A stretch of 59,603 bases of DNA from the NCBI GenBank assembly GCA_013426805.1, contig JACDZG010000035.1, positions 1 through 59,603 of the forward strand. The letters run 5' to 3'. This stretch comes from Chromatiaceae bacterium. GTDB lineage: Bacteria; Pseudomonadota; Gammaproteobacteria; Chromatiales; Chromatiaceae. Position 1 is the stretch's first letter, and each line of letters opens with the position of its first letter. The notes beneath the pieces are model-generated. The model searched no databases. It was not told the DNA's origin and saw only the letters and a list, made by a program, of their open reading frames with translations. The translations under genes and the position numbers were made by a program. Below, one piece after another: positions 50,174 to 59,150 of this stretch.

Positions 50174-51271
50174 ATGGCACTGATCGACCGTGTGAATCGT
50201 TTTGGAAGGGGACTCCTGCGTCGCCCGTCCGCCGTCGATCTGGGCCTGTCCGGAGAGCCCTTTGTCGCGTGTTTACCGACGGCTGTGCGGCATTACCTGG
50301 CGCAGCGGGATCGGCGCCTGATCATCGCACCCGATGGTCCGGTCGCCACGCTGGTGCTGGCGACAGGCGAGGCGCACGAGGGACTGGGTACGCTGGAGAT
50401 GACCGGGCGCGACCCGCTGCCCGCGGCCGTTGCCGGGGGCAGCCGGGATCAGCACCGACTGACCGTGCTGATGCTCAAGAGTGCCGCGGTGTTGTCACGC
50501 CGCACGTCGCTGCCGTCGCAGGTCCGGGATAACCTGGTTCAGGTCTTACGCGTTGAGTTGGATCGGCTGTCACCCTTCACGCCGGAGCAGGTCGCTTACG
50601 ATTATCGTATCGTCAGCGGCGGACCAGGGGACGCGCGGATCGGTGTCGAACTGGCGTTGTCCCGGCGCGATCTGATCGATGGTTGGCTGAAACGGCTGCG
50701 CGAGCTCGGCTCGCCGGTCGATCAGGTGACCTGGGAGGGGGCTTGGCCGCGGGCCAATCTCCTGGCGCCCGCGGAGCGTCCGCGCCGTCGGCAGCCGCTA
50801 TTCGATCCTACCAAACTGTTGCTTGCCCTCATTCTGTTGTTGGGTGTCGCGGCGCTGGCGACCCCGCTCTGGCAAAAGGGCCGACAGCTCGAAGCCATCG
50901 AGTCGGAGGTGCGCAAAGCCCGAACCCAGGCTGTCCAGGTGGATGAACTGCGCCGGGAACTGGAGCGGGCGAGGCGCGGAAGCACGGAGGTGCTGCGCCA
51001 GAAACTGGAACAACCGCGAATGCTTGCGATGTTGCGTGAGCTGACCGATCGGATTCCGGATGACACCTGGGTGCAGAGTCTGGAGTACCAGAACAGCGAG
51101 GTCCAGCTGCGCGGCGAGTCCGGTCAGGCGACGGCTTTGATCGCGCTCCTGGAGGACGCGCCGGGGATCGATGGTGTGTCATTCCGCTCCCCCGTAACCC
51201 AGGTGGCACGGACCGGCAAAGAGCGCTTCAATCTCGCCTTCACCTACAAGCAAAGCGAGCCGGCGCCATGA
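50174..51271 (+). CDS. gspL: GspL/PilN-like inner-membrane platform protein
   Basis: This 365-residue protein has a cytoplasmic actin-like part (residues 1-210: SAVDLGLSGEPFVACLP, QVLRVELDRLSPFTPEQVAY), one membrane helix (about 216-236, KLLLALILLLGVAALATPLW), a coiled coil (LEAIESEVRKARTQ...) and a PilN-like periplasmic domain (MLRELTDRIPDDTWVQSLEY). GspL links GspE to the pseudopilus platform. A start 18 codons earlier (50120) is possible. Confidence 0.88.
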   Translation: MALIDRVNRFGRGLLRRPSAVDLGLSGEPFVACLPTAVRHYLAQRDRRLIIAPDGPVATLVLATGEAHEGLGTLEMTGRDPLPAAVAGGSRDQHRLTVLMLKSAAVLSRRTSLPSQVRDNLVQVLRVELDRLSPFTPEQVAYDYRIVSGGPGDARIGVELALSRRDLIDGWLKRLRELGSPVDQVTWEGAWPRANLLAPAERPRRRQPLFDPTKLLLALILLLGVAALATPLWQKGRQLEAIESEVRKARTQAVQVDELRRELERARRGSTEVLRQKLEQPRMLAMLRELTDRIPDDTWVQSLEYQNSEVQLRGESGQATALIALLEDAPGIDGVSFRSPVTQVARTGKERFNLAFTYKQSEPAP

Positions 51272-51882
51272 CTGAGGTCGGCAAGGTGAAGCGCTATTGC
51301 GTCATCGTCTGGGGTGCGGCAATTTTGCTGCCGACCTTGCTGATTGCCGTGATTGCGGTACCCTGGCTGGGTCAGGTGCAGCGGCTTGACGCGGGTATCG
51401 CTGACGGCGAGGAGCAACTCCAGCGCTACCGGCGACTGATCGCGACCCTGCCGTCGTTGCGGTCGGAACTGGAGCAAGTCAACGACAATCAGGCGTTCAA
51501 AGCCTTCTATTTCGATGCAGCGACCGCGGCCCTGGCAGGCGCGGAGTTACAGCGCAAGGTGCAGGATATCATTGCCGCCGCCAAGGGGCGGCTGATCAGT
51601 ACGCAGTTGCTGCCGGAGGAAAAAGACGAGCAGCCGGCACGGGTCCGGCTGCGCACCCAGATTCAGGGGTCGACCGAGACTTTGCTCGAGGTCCTTCATC
51701 AGGTCGATCAGGCGCGTCCTTTTCTGTTCGTCGACCAGGTCTCGATCCGTTCCTCCGCCCGTCCGGAACAACCCGAGCAGATGGTCCGCGGTCGCCCTGT
51801 TCGCCGCCCTCAGGTTGATGAGACGGGTGAGTTGACCATTCGCCTGGACATCTTCGGGTTCGCCCTCGGGGACAAGACGTGA
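51268..51882 (+). CDS. gspM: GspM-like type II secretion protein
   Basis: This 204-residue bitopic protein has a membrane helix at about 12-34 (VIVWGAAILLPTLLIAVIAV), a coiled coil (LDAGIADGEEQLQRYRRLIA) and a ferredoxin-like periplasmic domain of the GspM-b type (LQRKVQDIIAAAKGRLISTQ; FLFVDQVSIRSS). It partners GspL in the inner-membrane platform. It overlaps its neighbours by 4 bp on both sides. Confidence 0.85.
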   Translation: MTEVGKVKRYCVIVWGAAILLPTLLIAVIAVPWLGQVQRLDAGIADGEEQLQRYRRLIATLPSLRSELEQVNDNQAFKAFYFDAATAALAGAELQRKVQDIIAAAKGRLISTQLLPEEKDEQPARVRLRTQIQGSTETLLEVLHQVDQARPFLFVDQVSIRSSARPEQPEQMVRGRPVRRPQVDETGELTIRLDIFGFALGDKT

Positions 51883-52583
51883 TCCGCAGCGGCTTGTTAT
51901 TGCTGACCATGATCCTCGCGGGACTGCTGGTCATCCAGTGGTGGCAGTGGCCGCCGCCGCTGCCCGCGTTCGACAGTGAACAGCCGGACACCGCGGCGGT
52001 GAATGGTCCGGACGACCCGGCGAGCGGTCAGTTGGACCAACTCGCCCTGCCCGATTCCAAAGAGGCGTTTGCCAGCGTGGCCGAGCGTCCCCTGTTCCGG
52101 CCCCAGCGTAAACCCCCGGACCCGCAGCCCGCGGAGCCCGCACCCGAGGCGGTCTCCGCAGACACGGCCTCGCTGGAGGGGACCGATTTGACCGCGGTCC
52201 TGATCTCACCAGGCATCACCATGGCCTGGATCAGGGATCCAAGCGCGCCGGATCTCAAGCGTCTGCGCTTGGGTGATGAACATGCGGGCTGGTCGGTCAA
52301 GGGCATCCTGGCCGATCGCGTCGTCCTGGAACGACAAGGAGAGACGAATGAGCTACTATTGCGCGACTTCGTGCAACCTCAAACCCCATCCCCCGCGGTC
52401 CCTGTGCCGACGGTTCCGAACTCCGCGGCGCGTCAGAATCCGGCGGCGAAACGCCCGCCTCGACCGTCCCAACGGGTTCCTCAAAATGCTGCGGCACCAG
52501 GCGCAGACCAGCGGGTCGTGCCGCCAAGAGCGCCCCAACCGAGACCGAATGTACCTCGACCACCACCACAACGGCCGCAGTAA
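51879..52583 (+). CDS. GspC/GspN-like bitopic protein linking platform to secretin
   Basis: This 234-residue protein has one N-terminal membrane helix (residues about 5-22), a linker, a short beta domain resembling the GspC homology region (FASVAERPLFRPQRKP; LTAVLISPGITMAWIRD; RLRLGDEHAGWSVKGILAD) and a Pro/Arg-rich C-terminal tail (about 165-234). There is no PDZ or coiled-coil end. In this gsp layout the gene before gspD is often labelled gspN, and its role should match GspC in contacting the secretin. Its end overlaps gspD by about 35 bp. Confidence 0.75.
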   Translation: MIRSGLLLLTMILAGLLVIQWWQWPPPLPAFDSEQPDTAAVNGPDDPASGQLDQLALPDSKEAFASVAERPLFRPQRKPPDPQPAEPAPEAVSADTASLEGTDLTAVLISPGITMAWIRDPSAPDLKRLRLGDEHAGWSVKGILADRVVLERQGETNELLLRDFVQPQTPSPAVPVPTVPNSAARQNPAAKRPPRPSQRVPQNAAAPGADQRVVPPRAPQPRPNVPRPPPQRPQ

Positions 52584-54966
52584 CAGCCACTTTCGGCGTA
52601 CTTGCCTGGCGCTACTCCCCCTCTTCGTTCTGGTGTTGGGGCTGGCGGGCTGCGAGCGCAGTTACTGGGACCCGACGGTCAGGATCGGCGACACCGAGGG
52701 CCACCTGACCGATCGCACCAGGCCGGGAACAACCCCCTCAGGGGCGCGCACGACCGGGCTGGGCGATGAGGGCATCGCCTTGGGTGCGGACGACGCGGGC
52801 GATAAGAAAGCGGTCGATTCGGTGACGCGCGGCACCGGCACCTTCGTGCGGCGAGTCACGGGTCCCTCGGTGGACACCAGCCCGGGCGACGTGACCCTCA
52901 ACTTCGATGGAACCGATATTCGCGAGGTGGTGAAGGTCATTCTGGGCGACCTGCTGCAGGTCAACTATGTCCTGAGCCCGGCGGTGCAGGGGGTCGCCTC
53001 GCTGCAAACCGGTCGACCCCTGCGCCGCGAGCACCTGATTCCGACCCTGGAGACTCTGCTGCGAATGAACAACGCGGCCATGGTCTACAAGGGCGGGACC
53101 TATGAAGTGGTGCCGGTGGCGAATGCGGTGCAAGGCAATCTGGTCCCGCAACTCGGCGAGTCGACCCGCGCGCTCCCCGAGGGGTACAGCGTGCAGGTCA
53201 TCCCCCTGAGGTACATCAGTGCGGATGAAATGAACCGCATCCTCCAGCCGCTGGCCCCGGAAGGCAGTATCGTCCGCGTCGATACGCTGCGTAATCTGCT
53301 GGTGGTGGCCGGCACCAGCCCCGAGATGGGCAATCTCATCGATACCATCAAGGTGTTCGATGTGGATTGGATGAGAGGGTTGTCGGTGGGGTTCTTCGTC
53401 CTCGAGTACGCTAAGGCCAATGAGGTCGTGACGCAGCTCGAAGGGCTGCTCGCCGACGACTCCGGTAATCCGATGAAGGGCCTGTTCCGCTTTATTCCGG
53501 TGGAGTCCTCCAACAGCCTGATGGTGATCTCGCCCCAGGAGAGCTACATCCAGCAGGCGCGCAACTGGATCGAGCGGCTGGACATGGCGGAGGCGACGGG
53601 CAGCGCGGCGCAACGGCTCTTCGTCTATCGTGTCAAGCATGGCGATGCCGAGAACCTGGCCAATGTTCTGTCCGAGCTGTTCCAGGGCGAGAGCAAAGAG
53701 AGTAAGCAATCGGTCGGCGGGGTGGCGCCGGGCATGGGGTCATCGAGCATCGGCTCGCGGGCCGTGATTGGTCAGATGGGTAGCGGCCAGTTTGGCAGCA
53801 ACCAGTATGGTGGAAACCAGAATGACGGCAACCAGTATGACGGAAACCAGTCGGGCGGTTTCGGCAAGAACAACCAGAGCAACCGCAATACCGGCGGGAG
53901 TGGCCTCTCCGGCGGGTCGGGCGGGCCGGGCGGCGGGCTCGGCAGCCAGCGCCAGGCCACGGCGCGAACCTTCGAACTGACCTCCGAGGTCAGCGTTGTC
54001 GCCGATGCCGTCAACAACTCGATCCTGGTTCGGTCAAGTCCCAGGGACTACAAGAAGATCCTGGACGCGCTCAAACAGCTCGATATTACTCCCCTTCAGG
54101 TACTGGTGGAGGCGACCATCCTCGAAATAAGCCTGAAAGGCGAACTGAGGTACGGCATTTCGTGGAATCTGCTCGCCCACGCCAGCGATGGCTACAAGAG
54201 TGACTGGTCGCTGAACGGCGTGCAGACACGTCAGGGGACCACCACCACCACCACCGCCGCCACCGATGGTACCACTACCGGCACGGTCGCTGACGCCGTC
54301 ACCGACACCGCCACGACCGCGCTGCGGCGAACCTTCCCCGGCTTCAACTGGACCATTGTCGCCAATCCAACGCGAATCATTGCCAACCTCAGTGCATTGG
54401 CCGGCCAAAACCTGGTCAATGTCCTGTCCTCGCCGTCGGTGATGGTCATGGATAACCAGACCGCCAAGATCCAGGTCGGTCAACAGGTGCCGGTAGAGAC
54501 CAGCCAGCAGCAGTATACGACCGGCTCGGGAGCACCCGTTGTCAACCAGATCGATTACAAGGATACGGGCGTCATTCTCGAGGTCAAACCACGCGTGACT
54601 CCGGGCGGCATGGTACAGATGGAAATCGACCAGGAAGTGACCTCGGTCGCCACCACCTCCAGTTCGAACCTCAACTCACCGACCTTTTCGACCCGCAAGA
54701 TCACCAGTTCAGTCGCCGTGCGTTCGAACCAGGCCGTGGTGCTGGGCGGCCTGATCCAGGATAAGCGGGAGGACGGCAAGAACGGCATCCCCGGGCTCTT
54801 CGATCTACCCTATGCGGGTGCCCTGTTCGGGGAGCGTGCCAAGAACGCGGACCGTACCGAGTTAGTCGTTATCCTCATGCCCAAGGTCATCTCCAGTGAC
54901 CAGGATGTCGAGGCGGTCAACGCTGACTTCCGGGGCCGGCTGCGGGGGTTGGAGTTCAAGTTTTAA
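52549..54966 (+). CDS. gspD: type II secretion secretin GspD (lipoprotein)
   Basis: This 805-residue protein forms the outer-membrane channel. The signal ends in a lipobox (LVLGLAGC, Cys35), so the secretin may reach the outer membrane without a separate pilotin. The N0 domain begins DVTLNFDGTDIREVVKVILG (about 115), followed by N1-N3 repeats. A Gly/Asn/Gln-rich insert lies at about 405-465, within N3. The secretin core has VLVEATILEISLKGELRYGI and ends with SVAVRSNQAVVLGGLIQDKR. A Thr-rich loop (about 565-585) is unusual. The start ATG 52549 opens a suitable signal peptide. Confidence 0.92.
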   Translation: MYLDHHHNGRSNSHFRRTCLALLPLFVLVLGLAGCERSYWDPTVRIGDTEGHLTDRTRPGTTPSGARTTGLGDEGIALGADDAGDKKAVDSVTRGTGTFVRRVTGPSVDTSPGDVTLNFDGTDIREVVKVILGDLLQVNYVLSPAVQGVASLQTGRPLRREHLIPTLETLLRMNNAAMVYKGGTYEVVPVANAVQGNLVPQLGESTRALPEGYSVQVIPLRYISADEMNRILQPLAPEGSIVRVDTLRNLLVVAGTSPEMGNLIDTIKVFDVDWMRGLSVGFFVLEYAKANEVVTQLEGLLADDSGNPMKGLFRFIPVESSNSLMVISPQESYIQQARNWIERLDMAEATGSAAQRLFVYRVKHGDAENLANVLSELFQGESKESKQSVGGVAPGMGSSSIGSRAVIGQMGSGQFGSNQYGGNQNDGNQYDGNQSGGFGKNNQSNRNTGGSGLSGGSGGPGGGLGSQRQATARTFELTSEVSVVADAVNNSILVRSSPRDYKKILDALKQLDITPLQVLVEATILEISLKGELRYGISWNLLAHASDGYKSDWSLNGVQTRQGTTTTTTAATDGTTTGTVADAVTDTATTALRRTFPGFNWTIVANPTRIIANLSALAGQNLVNVLSSPSVMVMDNQTAKIQVGQQVPVETSQQQYTTGSGAPVVNQIDYKDTGVILEVKPRVTPGGMVQMEIDQEVTSVATTSSSNLNSPTFSTRKITSSVAVRSNQAVVLGGLIQDKREDGKNGIPGLFDLPYAGALFGERAKNADRTELVVILMPKVISSDQDVEAVNADFRGRLRGLEFKF

Positions 54967-55140
54967 CCAGGCTTCGTCTCGGACCGGCGAGGTCCGTGCC
55001 ACCGTCAGACGCTGGACAGCCCCGTCAACCTCAAGGACCGGGTGGCGGGGGATCGGGCCGGAGATTCTCGCAGGCCCGGTCCGGCGTCAATTCCACGACT
55101 CCGCTGGGGCGCTCTGATAGGTGCTTGGATACCGATCAGT

Positions 55141-55166
55141 GTAGGTGCGACTTCAGTCGCACCTAC
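55141..55166. repeat. palindrome with 12-bp arms downstream of gspD
   Basis: GTAGGTGCGACT-TC-AGTCGCACCTAC is a perfect hairpin between gspD and the serine-hydrolase gene. It belongs to the same style of palindrome as those at 31079 and 34592 and could act as the terminator of the gsp operon, although no T-run follows. Confidence 0.65.
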
Positions 55167-55233
55167 GTCCGTCGCAAGGTCGATTTGATTTCCTGAGTGC
55201 CTTTCACGATTTCCAGAGATTCCGAGAAGCAAG

Positions 55234-56685
55234 ATGCGCATGCCCCGGTTGACACCGCAGTGGGAGCGGCACCGCCGATGGACGCTTTCCATCGTCGCCC
55301 TCGCTGCGATCTCGACTGGCTGCAGCACCTTGGACCGTATCGCCGCGGGAACGGCTGCCAAGCTGGTCTGCTCGGGGCACTTCATGGCGCACCGGCCGGT
55401 CCGCGATATCATTGATGACGACTTGAATTCCATCCCCTTCCCCAACGCGCTGCTGGTTCGGGGGCTGGATATCGAGGCGCGCCACGGGGGCCAAATCGTT
55501 GCCACGAAGGGTAGCGCGAAGCGGCGCGCGGTGTTCTACCCGGGTTACGGCTGTACGCTGTTGTCCGACGCGGACGACGCGCCGGCGGCTGTCGCGTGGG
55601 CGCCCGCCGTGCGTTCCCCCCTGCCGGACGCGTCGCGCCGATGGCCTGACGGAGCTTTCGTCGAGCCCGATTTGCCTCTCTCGCGGTCGCTCGCAAGCAC
55701 CCTGAACGCGGAATTCGCTCCGAGCGATGCCGCGCCGCTCAGCGCGGTGCGCGCCGTGGTGGTCGTCAAGGGCGGGCGCGTGATCGCCGAGCGGTATGCC
55801 GACGGGTTCGGCCCGGAGACTCCCCAATTGGGCTGGTCGATGGCAAAAAGCGTGCTTGGGATGCTGATTGGCCAACGCATCGCCGACGGCGCGCTGTCCC
55901 TGGATCGGGACCACCTGTTCCCGGAATGGGCGAACGACTCTCGTGCCCAGATCACCGTCCGCGATCTGCTGTTCATGCGTGACGGCCTGGATTCACGCGA
56001 GGGGTATCTGCCGTTTGTCCCCGGCTCGGTGCCCCACATGCTGACCTTGGAGGACGACGTGTCGGCGGTCGCCCGGCGGGCCGCGGCGGACCGACCCCAT
56101 GGTTCCCATTGGGCCTATCGGAGTGCCACAACCAATCTGCTCTCACGGGTCTTGCGCAACGCGTTCGCCGACGACGCTGCTTATTGGGTCTACCCGCGCG
56201 AGCGCCTGTTCGGGTCCATCGGTGCCGCGACCGCGGTCTTCGAAACCGATGTCGTGGGCAACTTCGTCGGCTCTTCGTACGTCTACGCCAGCGCGCGGGA
56301 TTGGGCGCGCTTGGGACTCCTGCTGCTGCGCGACGGCGCCTGGGAGGGGCGTCAGGTGCTGCCGCGGGGCTGGCGCGATTTCGTGTCGACGCTCCCGGAT
56401 GAATACCGGCGGAGCGATCCCCGCGCTTATGGCGCCCACGTCTGGCTGCGTGGCGACCCGAGAGAGACGCAACTGGGTGTGCGCTTGTGCAATCTGCCGG
56501 ACGACGGGATCTATTTCTCCGGACATTGGGGCCAGATCATCGCGATCCTGCCGCAAGACGACCTGGTGATCGTCCGTCTCGGCTGGACCACGCGGCCCTC
56601 GCGGTGGAACCAGTGCAAATTTCTGGAATCGATCGTGGACGCGGTGCGCGCCGTCGATGGACCCTCGCCGCCCTCCGGCGCCTGA
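55234..56685 (+). CDS. beta-lactamase-fold serine hydrolase (lipoprotein)
   Basis: This 483-residue class C beta-lactamase/penicillin-binding-like protein has the nucleophile in GWSMAKSVLGML (SxxK, residues about 206-217), a Tyr in YRSATTNLLSRVL, and SGHWGQIIAIL as the third box. The N-terminus ends in a lipobox-like ALAAISTGC, so membrane anchoring is likely. Such proteins are esterases or D-amino-acid peptidases more often than antibiotic-degrading enzymes. It stands alone. Confidence 0.85.
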   Translation: MRMPRLTPQWERHRRWTLSIVALAAISTGCSTLDRIAAGTAAKLVCSGHFMAHRPVRDIIDDDLNSIPFPNALLVRGLDIEARHGGQIVATKGSAKRRAVFYPGYGCTLLSDADDAPAAVAWAPAVRSPLPDASRRWPDGAFVEPDLPLSRSLASTLNAEFAPSDAAPLSAVRAVVVVKGGRVIAERYADGFGPETPQLGWSMAKSVLGMLIGQRIADGALSLDRDHLFPEWANDSRAQITVRDLLFMRDGLDSREGYLPFVPGSVPHMLTLEDDVSAVARRAAADRPHGSHWAYRSATTNLLSRVLRNAFADDAAYWVYPRERLFGSIGAATAVFETDVVGNFVGSSYVYASARDWARLGLLLLRDGAWEGRQVLPRGWRDFVSTLPDEYRRSDPRAYGAHVWLRGDPRETQLGVRLCNLPDDGIYFSGHWGQIIAILPQDDLVIVRLGWTTRPSRWNQCKFLESIVDAVRAVDGPSPPSGA

Positions 56686-56733
56686 ACTATCGACGCCGGC
56701 TTGCAGCCGGCGCTCGGGGCGCGGTCCCTGGGG

Positions 56734-57510
56734 TTATTCGGCAAAGATCTCGTTGAAGAACGCCTGCATGCGCTGCCAAGACCGCGCATCGGCCTGGGCA
56801 TCGTAGCTGAGGTTCTCCATTCCGTAGGCAGCGACGTCCGGGTTGGTGAATCCGTGACGCGCGCCGCCGTAGATGTCCATCTCCCAGTTGGCCCGGGCGG
56901 CCTCCAGCTTGTTCTTGAAGTGAGCCACCACCTCGGGGGCGACGAAGCTGTCGGCCTGACCATGGGCCACGAGGATCTTGGGCCGGATCTTGCCGGCGGC
57001 CTCCGTCGGTGCGGCGGGCAGAGAGCCGTGGAAGCTCACCACGCCGTCCAAATCGGCACCGCCATAGGCCATCTGCATCACGGTGCCGCCGCCGAAGCAA
57101 TAGCCGATGGCGGCCAGTCTGTCCGCATCGGCCAGTTCGCTCCCCTTGAGTTGGGCGAGACCGGCGGCGGCCCGTTGGAGCCAGGACTCGGGGTCCACGG
57201 TGATCTCCTGCATCCACTCCTTGGCCTGGGACGGCTGATCGGTGACCTTGCCGTCGCCGTACATGTCGGCGGCGAATGCGACATAGCCGAGCTCGGCGAG
57301 CAGGTGGGCGCGCTTTTTCGCATAGTCGTTGAGCCCCCACCACTCATGGATGACCAGGACGCCGGGCCGCTTGCCGCTCACCGCGTCGTCCCAGTAGAGA
57401 TGGCCGGTCAGCTTGGCGCCGTCGTCCTCGTAGGCGATGGTCTTGGTCTGGACCTCGGCCTGGACGGCGGTGACGGCGAGCAGCAGCGAGAGACAAAGTG
57501 GCTTGCGCAT
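56734..57510 (-). CDS. dienelactone hydrolase family protein, exported
   Basis: This 258-residue alpha/beta hydrolase has a signal peptide (MRKPLCLSLLLAVTAVQA). Family motifs are VLVIHEWWGLNDYAKKRAHL, the nucleophile elbow IGYCFGGGTVMQMA with Cys, HGQADSFV with the acidic member and ARHGFTNPDV with His. A Cys nucleophile is characteristic of dienelactone hydrolases. Exported members are common, but their natural substrate is not known. Confidence 0.9.
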   Translation of the reverse strand: MRKPLCLSLLLAVTAVQAEVQTKTIAYEDDGAKLTGHLYWDDAVSGKRPGVLVIHEWWGLNDYAKKRAHLLAELGYVAFAADMYGDGKVTDQPSQAKEWMQEITVDPESWLQRAAAGLAQLKGSELADADRLAAIGYCFGGGTVMQMAYGGADLDGVVSFHGSLPAAPTEAAGKIRPKILVAHGQADSFVAPEVVAHFKNKLEAARANWEMDIYGGARHGFTNPDVAAYGMENLSYDAQADARSWQRMQAFFNEIFAE

Positions 57511-57600
57511 GGGTTTCGAGCTCCGATGGATGACGTTGCAGTTAGATTTGCGGTGACGCGGCCGCGGGCTGGACGGCGACTTCCGCCGCTGGGTTCGTCC

Positions 57601-58755
57601 CTACTCGGTTGGCTGGTCAGTCTTGCAAGGCGCTGCACCGGCCTGCCCCCGCTCCCAACAGGTGCCGTCGGATGACGGCGCGGGATGCGGAAGTCCCTGG
57701 TCGTCGAGGCGTGCGACGAAGGTCCGCCAGCGGCGCACGCCCTGGCGATCCACTTCCAGGCGCAACAGCCAGCCGGTGTTGTTGATTGTCTCACTGAAGC
57801 CGTTGAAAATGAAGTTGCCCAGGCTGTAGATGATGGGTCTGTCGCGATACTGCTCGGTGTCCTGGATGACATGCGGGTGGCCGCCGACCACGGCATCGGC
57901 CCCGGCGTCGATCATCAGGCGGGCCAATTGTCGCTGGCGGGGACTGGCCGTTGTTTCGTGCTCCCAACCCCAGTGCATGACCGGAATCACGAGATCGGCA
58001 TGGTCGTGATCGCGTGCCGCGGCGATGTCGTATTGCACCTGCTCATCCTCGCTCCAGGCGACCCCCGGTTGGTCGTAATCGGCCTCGAAACTGCGCGGTA
58101 AGAACTCGTTGTACCCAAGCAGCGCAATCCGCAGTCCGTGACGCTCGATAATCAGTGGCCGATGGGCTTGCGCCAGCGTGGCGCCGCCGCCGAAATAGCC
58201 GATGCCGTGCTGCTCCAGGAGGGTAAGCATCTCGCCGAAGGCGCTCGGTCCAAAGTCGCCGGAATGATTGTTCGCCAGGGTCACCGCATCGAAATGTTGC
58301 TTAAGCGGCACCAGGGTGCGCGGATGGGCGCGGAAGGTATAGGGTTTGCCGGGCTCGGCCTCGCCGCCGGCGGCAACGACACATTCCAGATTGCCGATGC
58401 GCATGTCCGCGCCACCCAGGATGGCGGCAAAGGGTGCGAATGGATCGCGACCGCGCGCGATCTCCGCTCCGGGCGTCTCGTCGAGCATGAGGTCGCCGAC
58501 GAAGGCCAGCGTCACGGTTGGCTCGGCCGGCGCCGTTTGCGCCAGGGCAACCGTTGCGCCGATGCAAACACAGCCGAGCGCGGCGGCCTTGATCATCGCG
58601 CCGGCCGTACGGTGGACAAGCGACAGAGCAGTCCACCGAATCCCGCGCTGCCGCTGGTGGACTGCGTTGCGCTTGTCCACCCTACGATGCCGCGTGGCCG
58701 AAGCCATGATCAAGGCCGTCGCGGCAAGCAGGCGGGCACAATAGCGCTGCATCAT
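57601..58755 (-). CDS. CapA family (PGA_cap metallophosphatase-like) exported protein
   Basis: The CapA domain covers the last 310 residues: VTLAFVGDLMLDETPG, IGNLECVV, FDAVTLANNHSGDFGPSA, IPVMHWGWEHE, VVGGHPHVIQ and IIYSLGNFIF. Two starts compete. The ATG at 58755 overlaps the upstream stop (ATGA) and gives 384 residues, but its first 53 codons run through a palindromic repeat and read arginine-rich. The ATG at 58596 lies at the end of that repeat and gives a clean signal peptide (MIKAAALGCVCIGATVALAQ) and 331 residues. I list the coupled start; the shorter protein may be the one exported. Confidence 0.8.
   Translation of the reverse strand: MMQRYCARLLAATALIMASATRHRRVDKRNAVHQRQRGIRWTALSLVHRTAGAMIKAAALGCVCIGATVALAQTAPAEPTVTLAFVGDLMLDETPGAEIARGRDPFAPFAAILGGADMRIGNLECVVAAGGEAEPGKPYTFRAHPRTLVPLKQHFDAVTLANNHSGDFGPSAFGEMLTLLEQHGIGYFGGGATLAQAHRPLIIERHGLRIALLGYNEFLPRSFEADYDQPGVAWSEDEQVQYDIAAARDHDHADLVIPVMHWGWEHETTASPRQRQLARLMIDAGADAVVGGHPHVIQDTEQYRDRPIIYSLGNFIFNGFSETINNTGWLLRLEVDRQGVRRWRTFVARLDDQGLPHPAPSSDGTCWERGQAGAAPCKTDQPTE
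58585..58717. repeat. 133-bp imperfect palindromic element inside a coding region
   Basis: The outer arms GGCCTTGATCAT (58585-58596) and ATGATCAAGGCC (58706-58717) are exact complements, as are the inner arms GGTGGACAAGCG (58611-58622) and CGCTTGTCCACC (58670-58681). The spacing is nearly symmetrical. The element lies within the N-terminal codons of the CapA-like gene and keeps the frame open. It is probably a REP- or MITE-like insertion. Confidence 0.65.
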
Positions 58756-59150
58756 GGGTTTGCCTCGACGAGCGCACAGCCATACTGGAACTCGCGCTCG
58801 CGGCCGGGTGCATACAGTGAGTGCCGCCCCGTCAGCGCGGTGCCGGAGGACTCGGGTTGTACCCGTGGCGCCAGGTAATTTGCTTCGTGGAGCAACACCC
58901 AGCGCCGCGCGGTTTTATAGTAGGTGTAGAGCTTGATGTATTGAATCAGATGCGCGTCACCAATGACGACGGCTTTGAAGCGGAACCTACCATTGATGTC
59001 GATCGCTTCGACACTGTACGGGTCGGTCACCGGACCGACTTCGATCACTTGAGAGGTCCCGCCCTGATCGAGCGTGCAGCGCAGGCGCGGGTCGGCCGCG
59101 GCTGGTAAGGCCCAGACGGCAAGGAGACTCAGCACGACTGGAACGCGCAT
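58752..59150 (-). CDS. small exported protein, family not recognised
   Basis: This 132-residue protein has a signal peptide (MRVPVVLSLLAVWALPAAA, cleaved before DPRLRCTL). The mature part is beta-rich (SVEAIDINGRFRFKAVVIGD; IQYIKLYTYYKTARRWVLLH) with two cysteines (RCTL and YGCALVE) that could form a disulphide. The start ATG at 59150 is chosen for the signal peptide. It is coupled to the CapA-like gene by an ATGA overlap, which suggests a shared envelope function. Confidence 0.75.
   Translation of the reverse strand: MRVPVVLSLLAVWALPAAADPRLRCTLDQGGTSQVIEVGPVTDPYSVEAIDINGRFRFKAVVIGDAHLIQYIKLYTYYKTARRWVLLHEANYLAPRVQPESSGTALTGRHSLYAPGREREFQYGCALVEANP

Noticed and set aside
53772-54017. Pro/Trp-rich minus-strand frame opposite the Gly/Asn insert of gspD
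   Set aside because: Simply the complement of a low-complexity stretch; not a gene.
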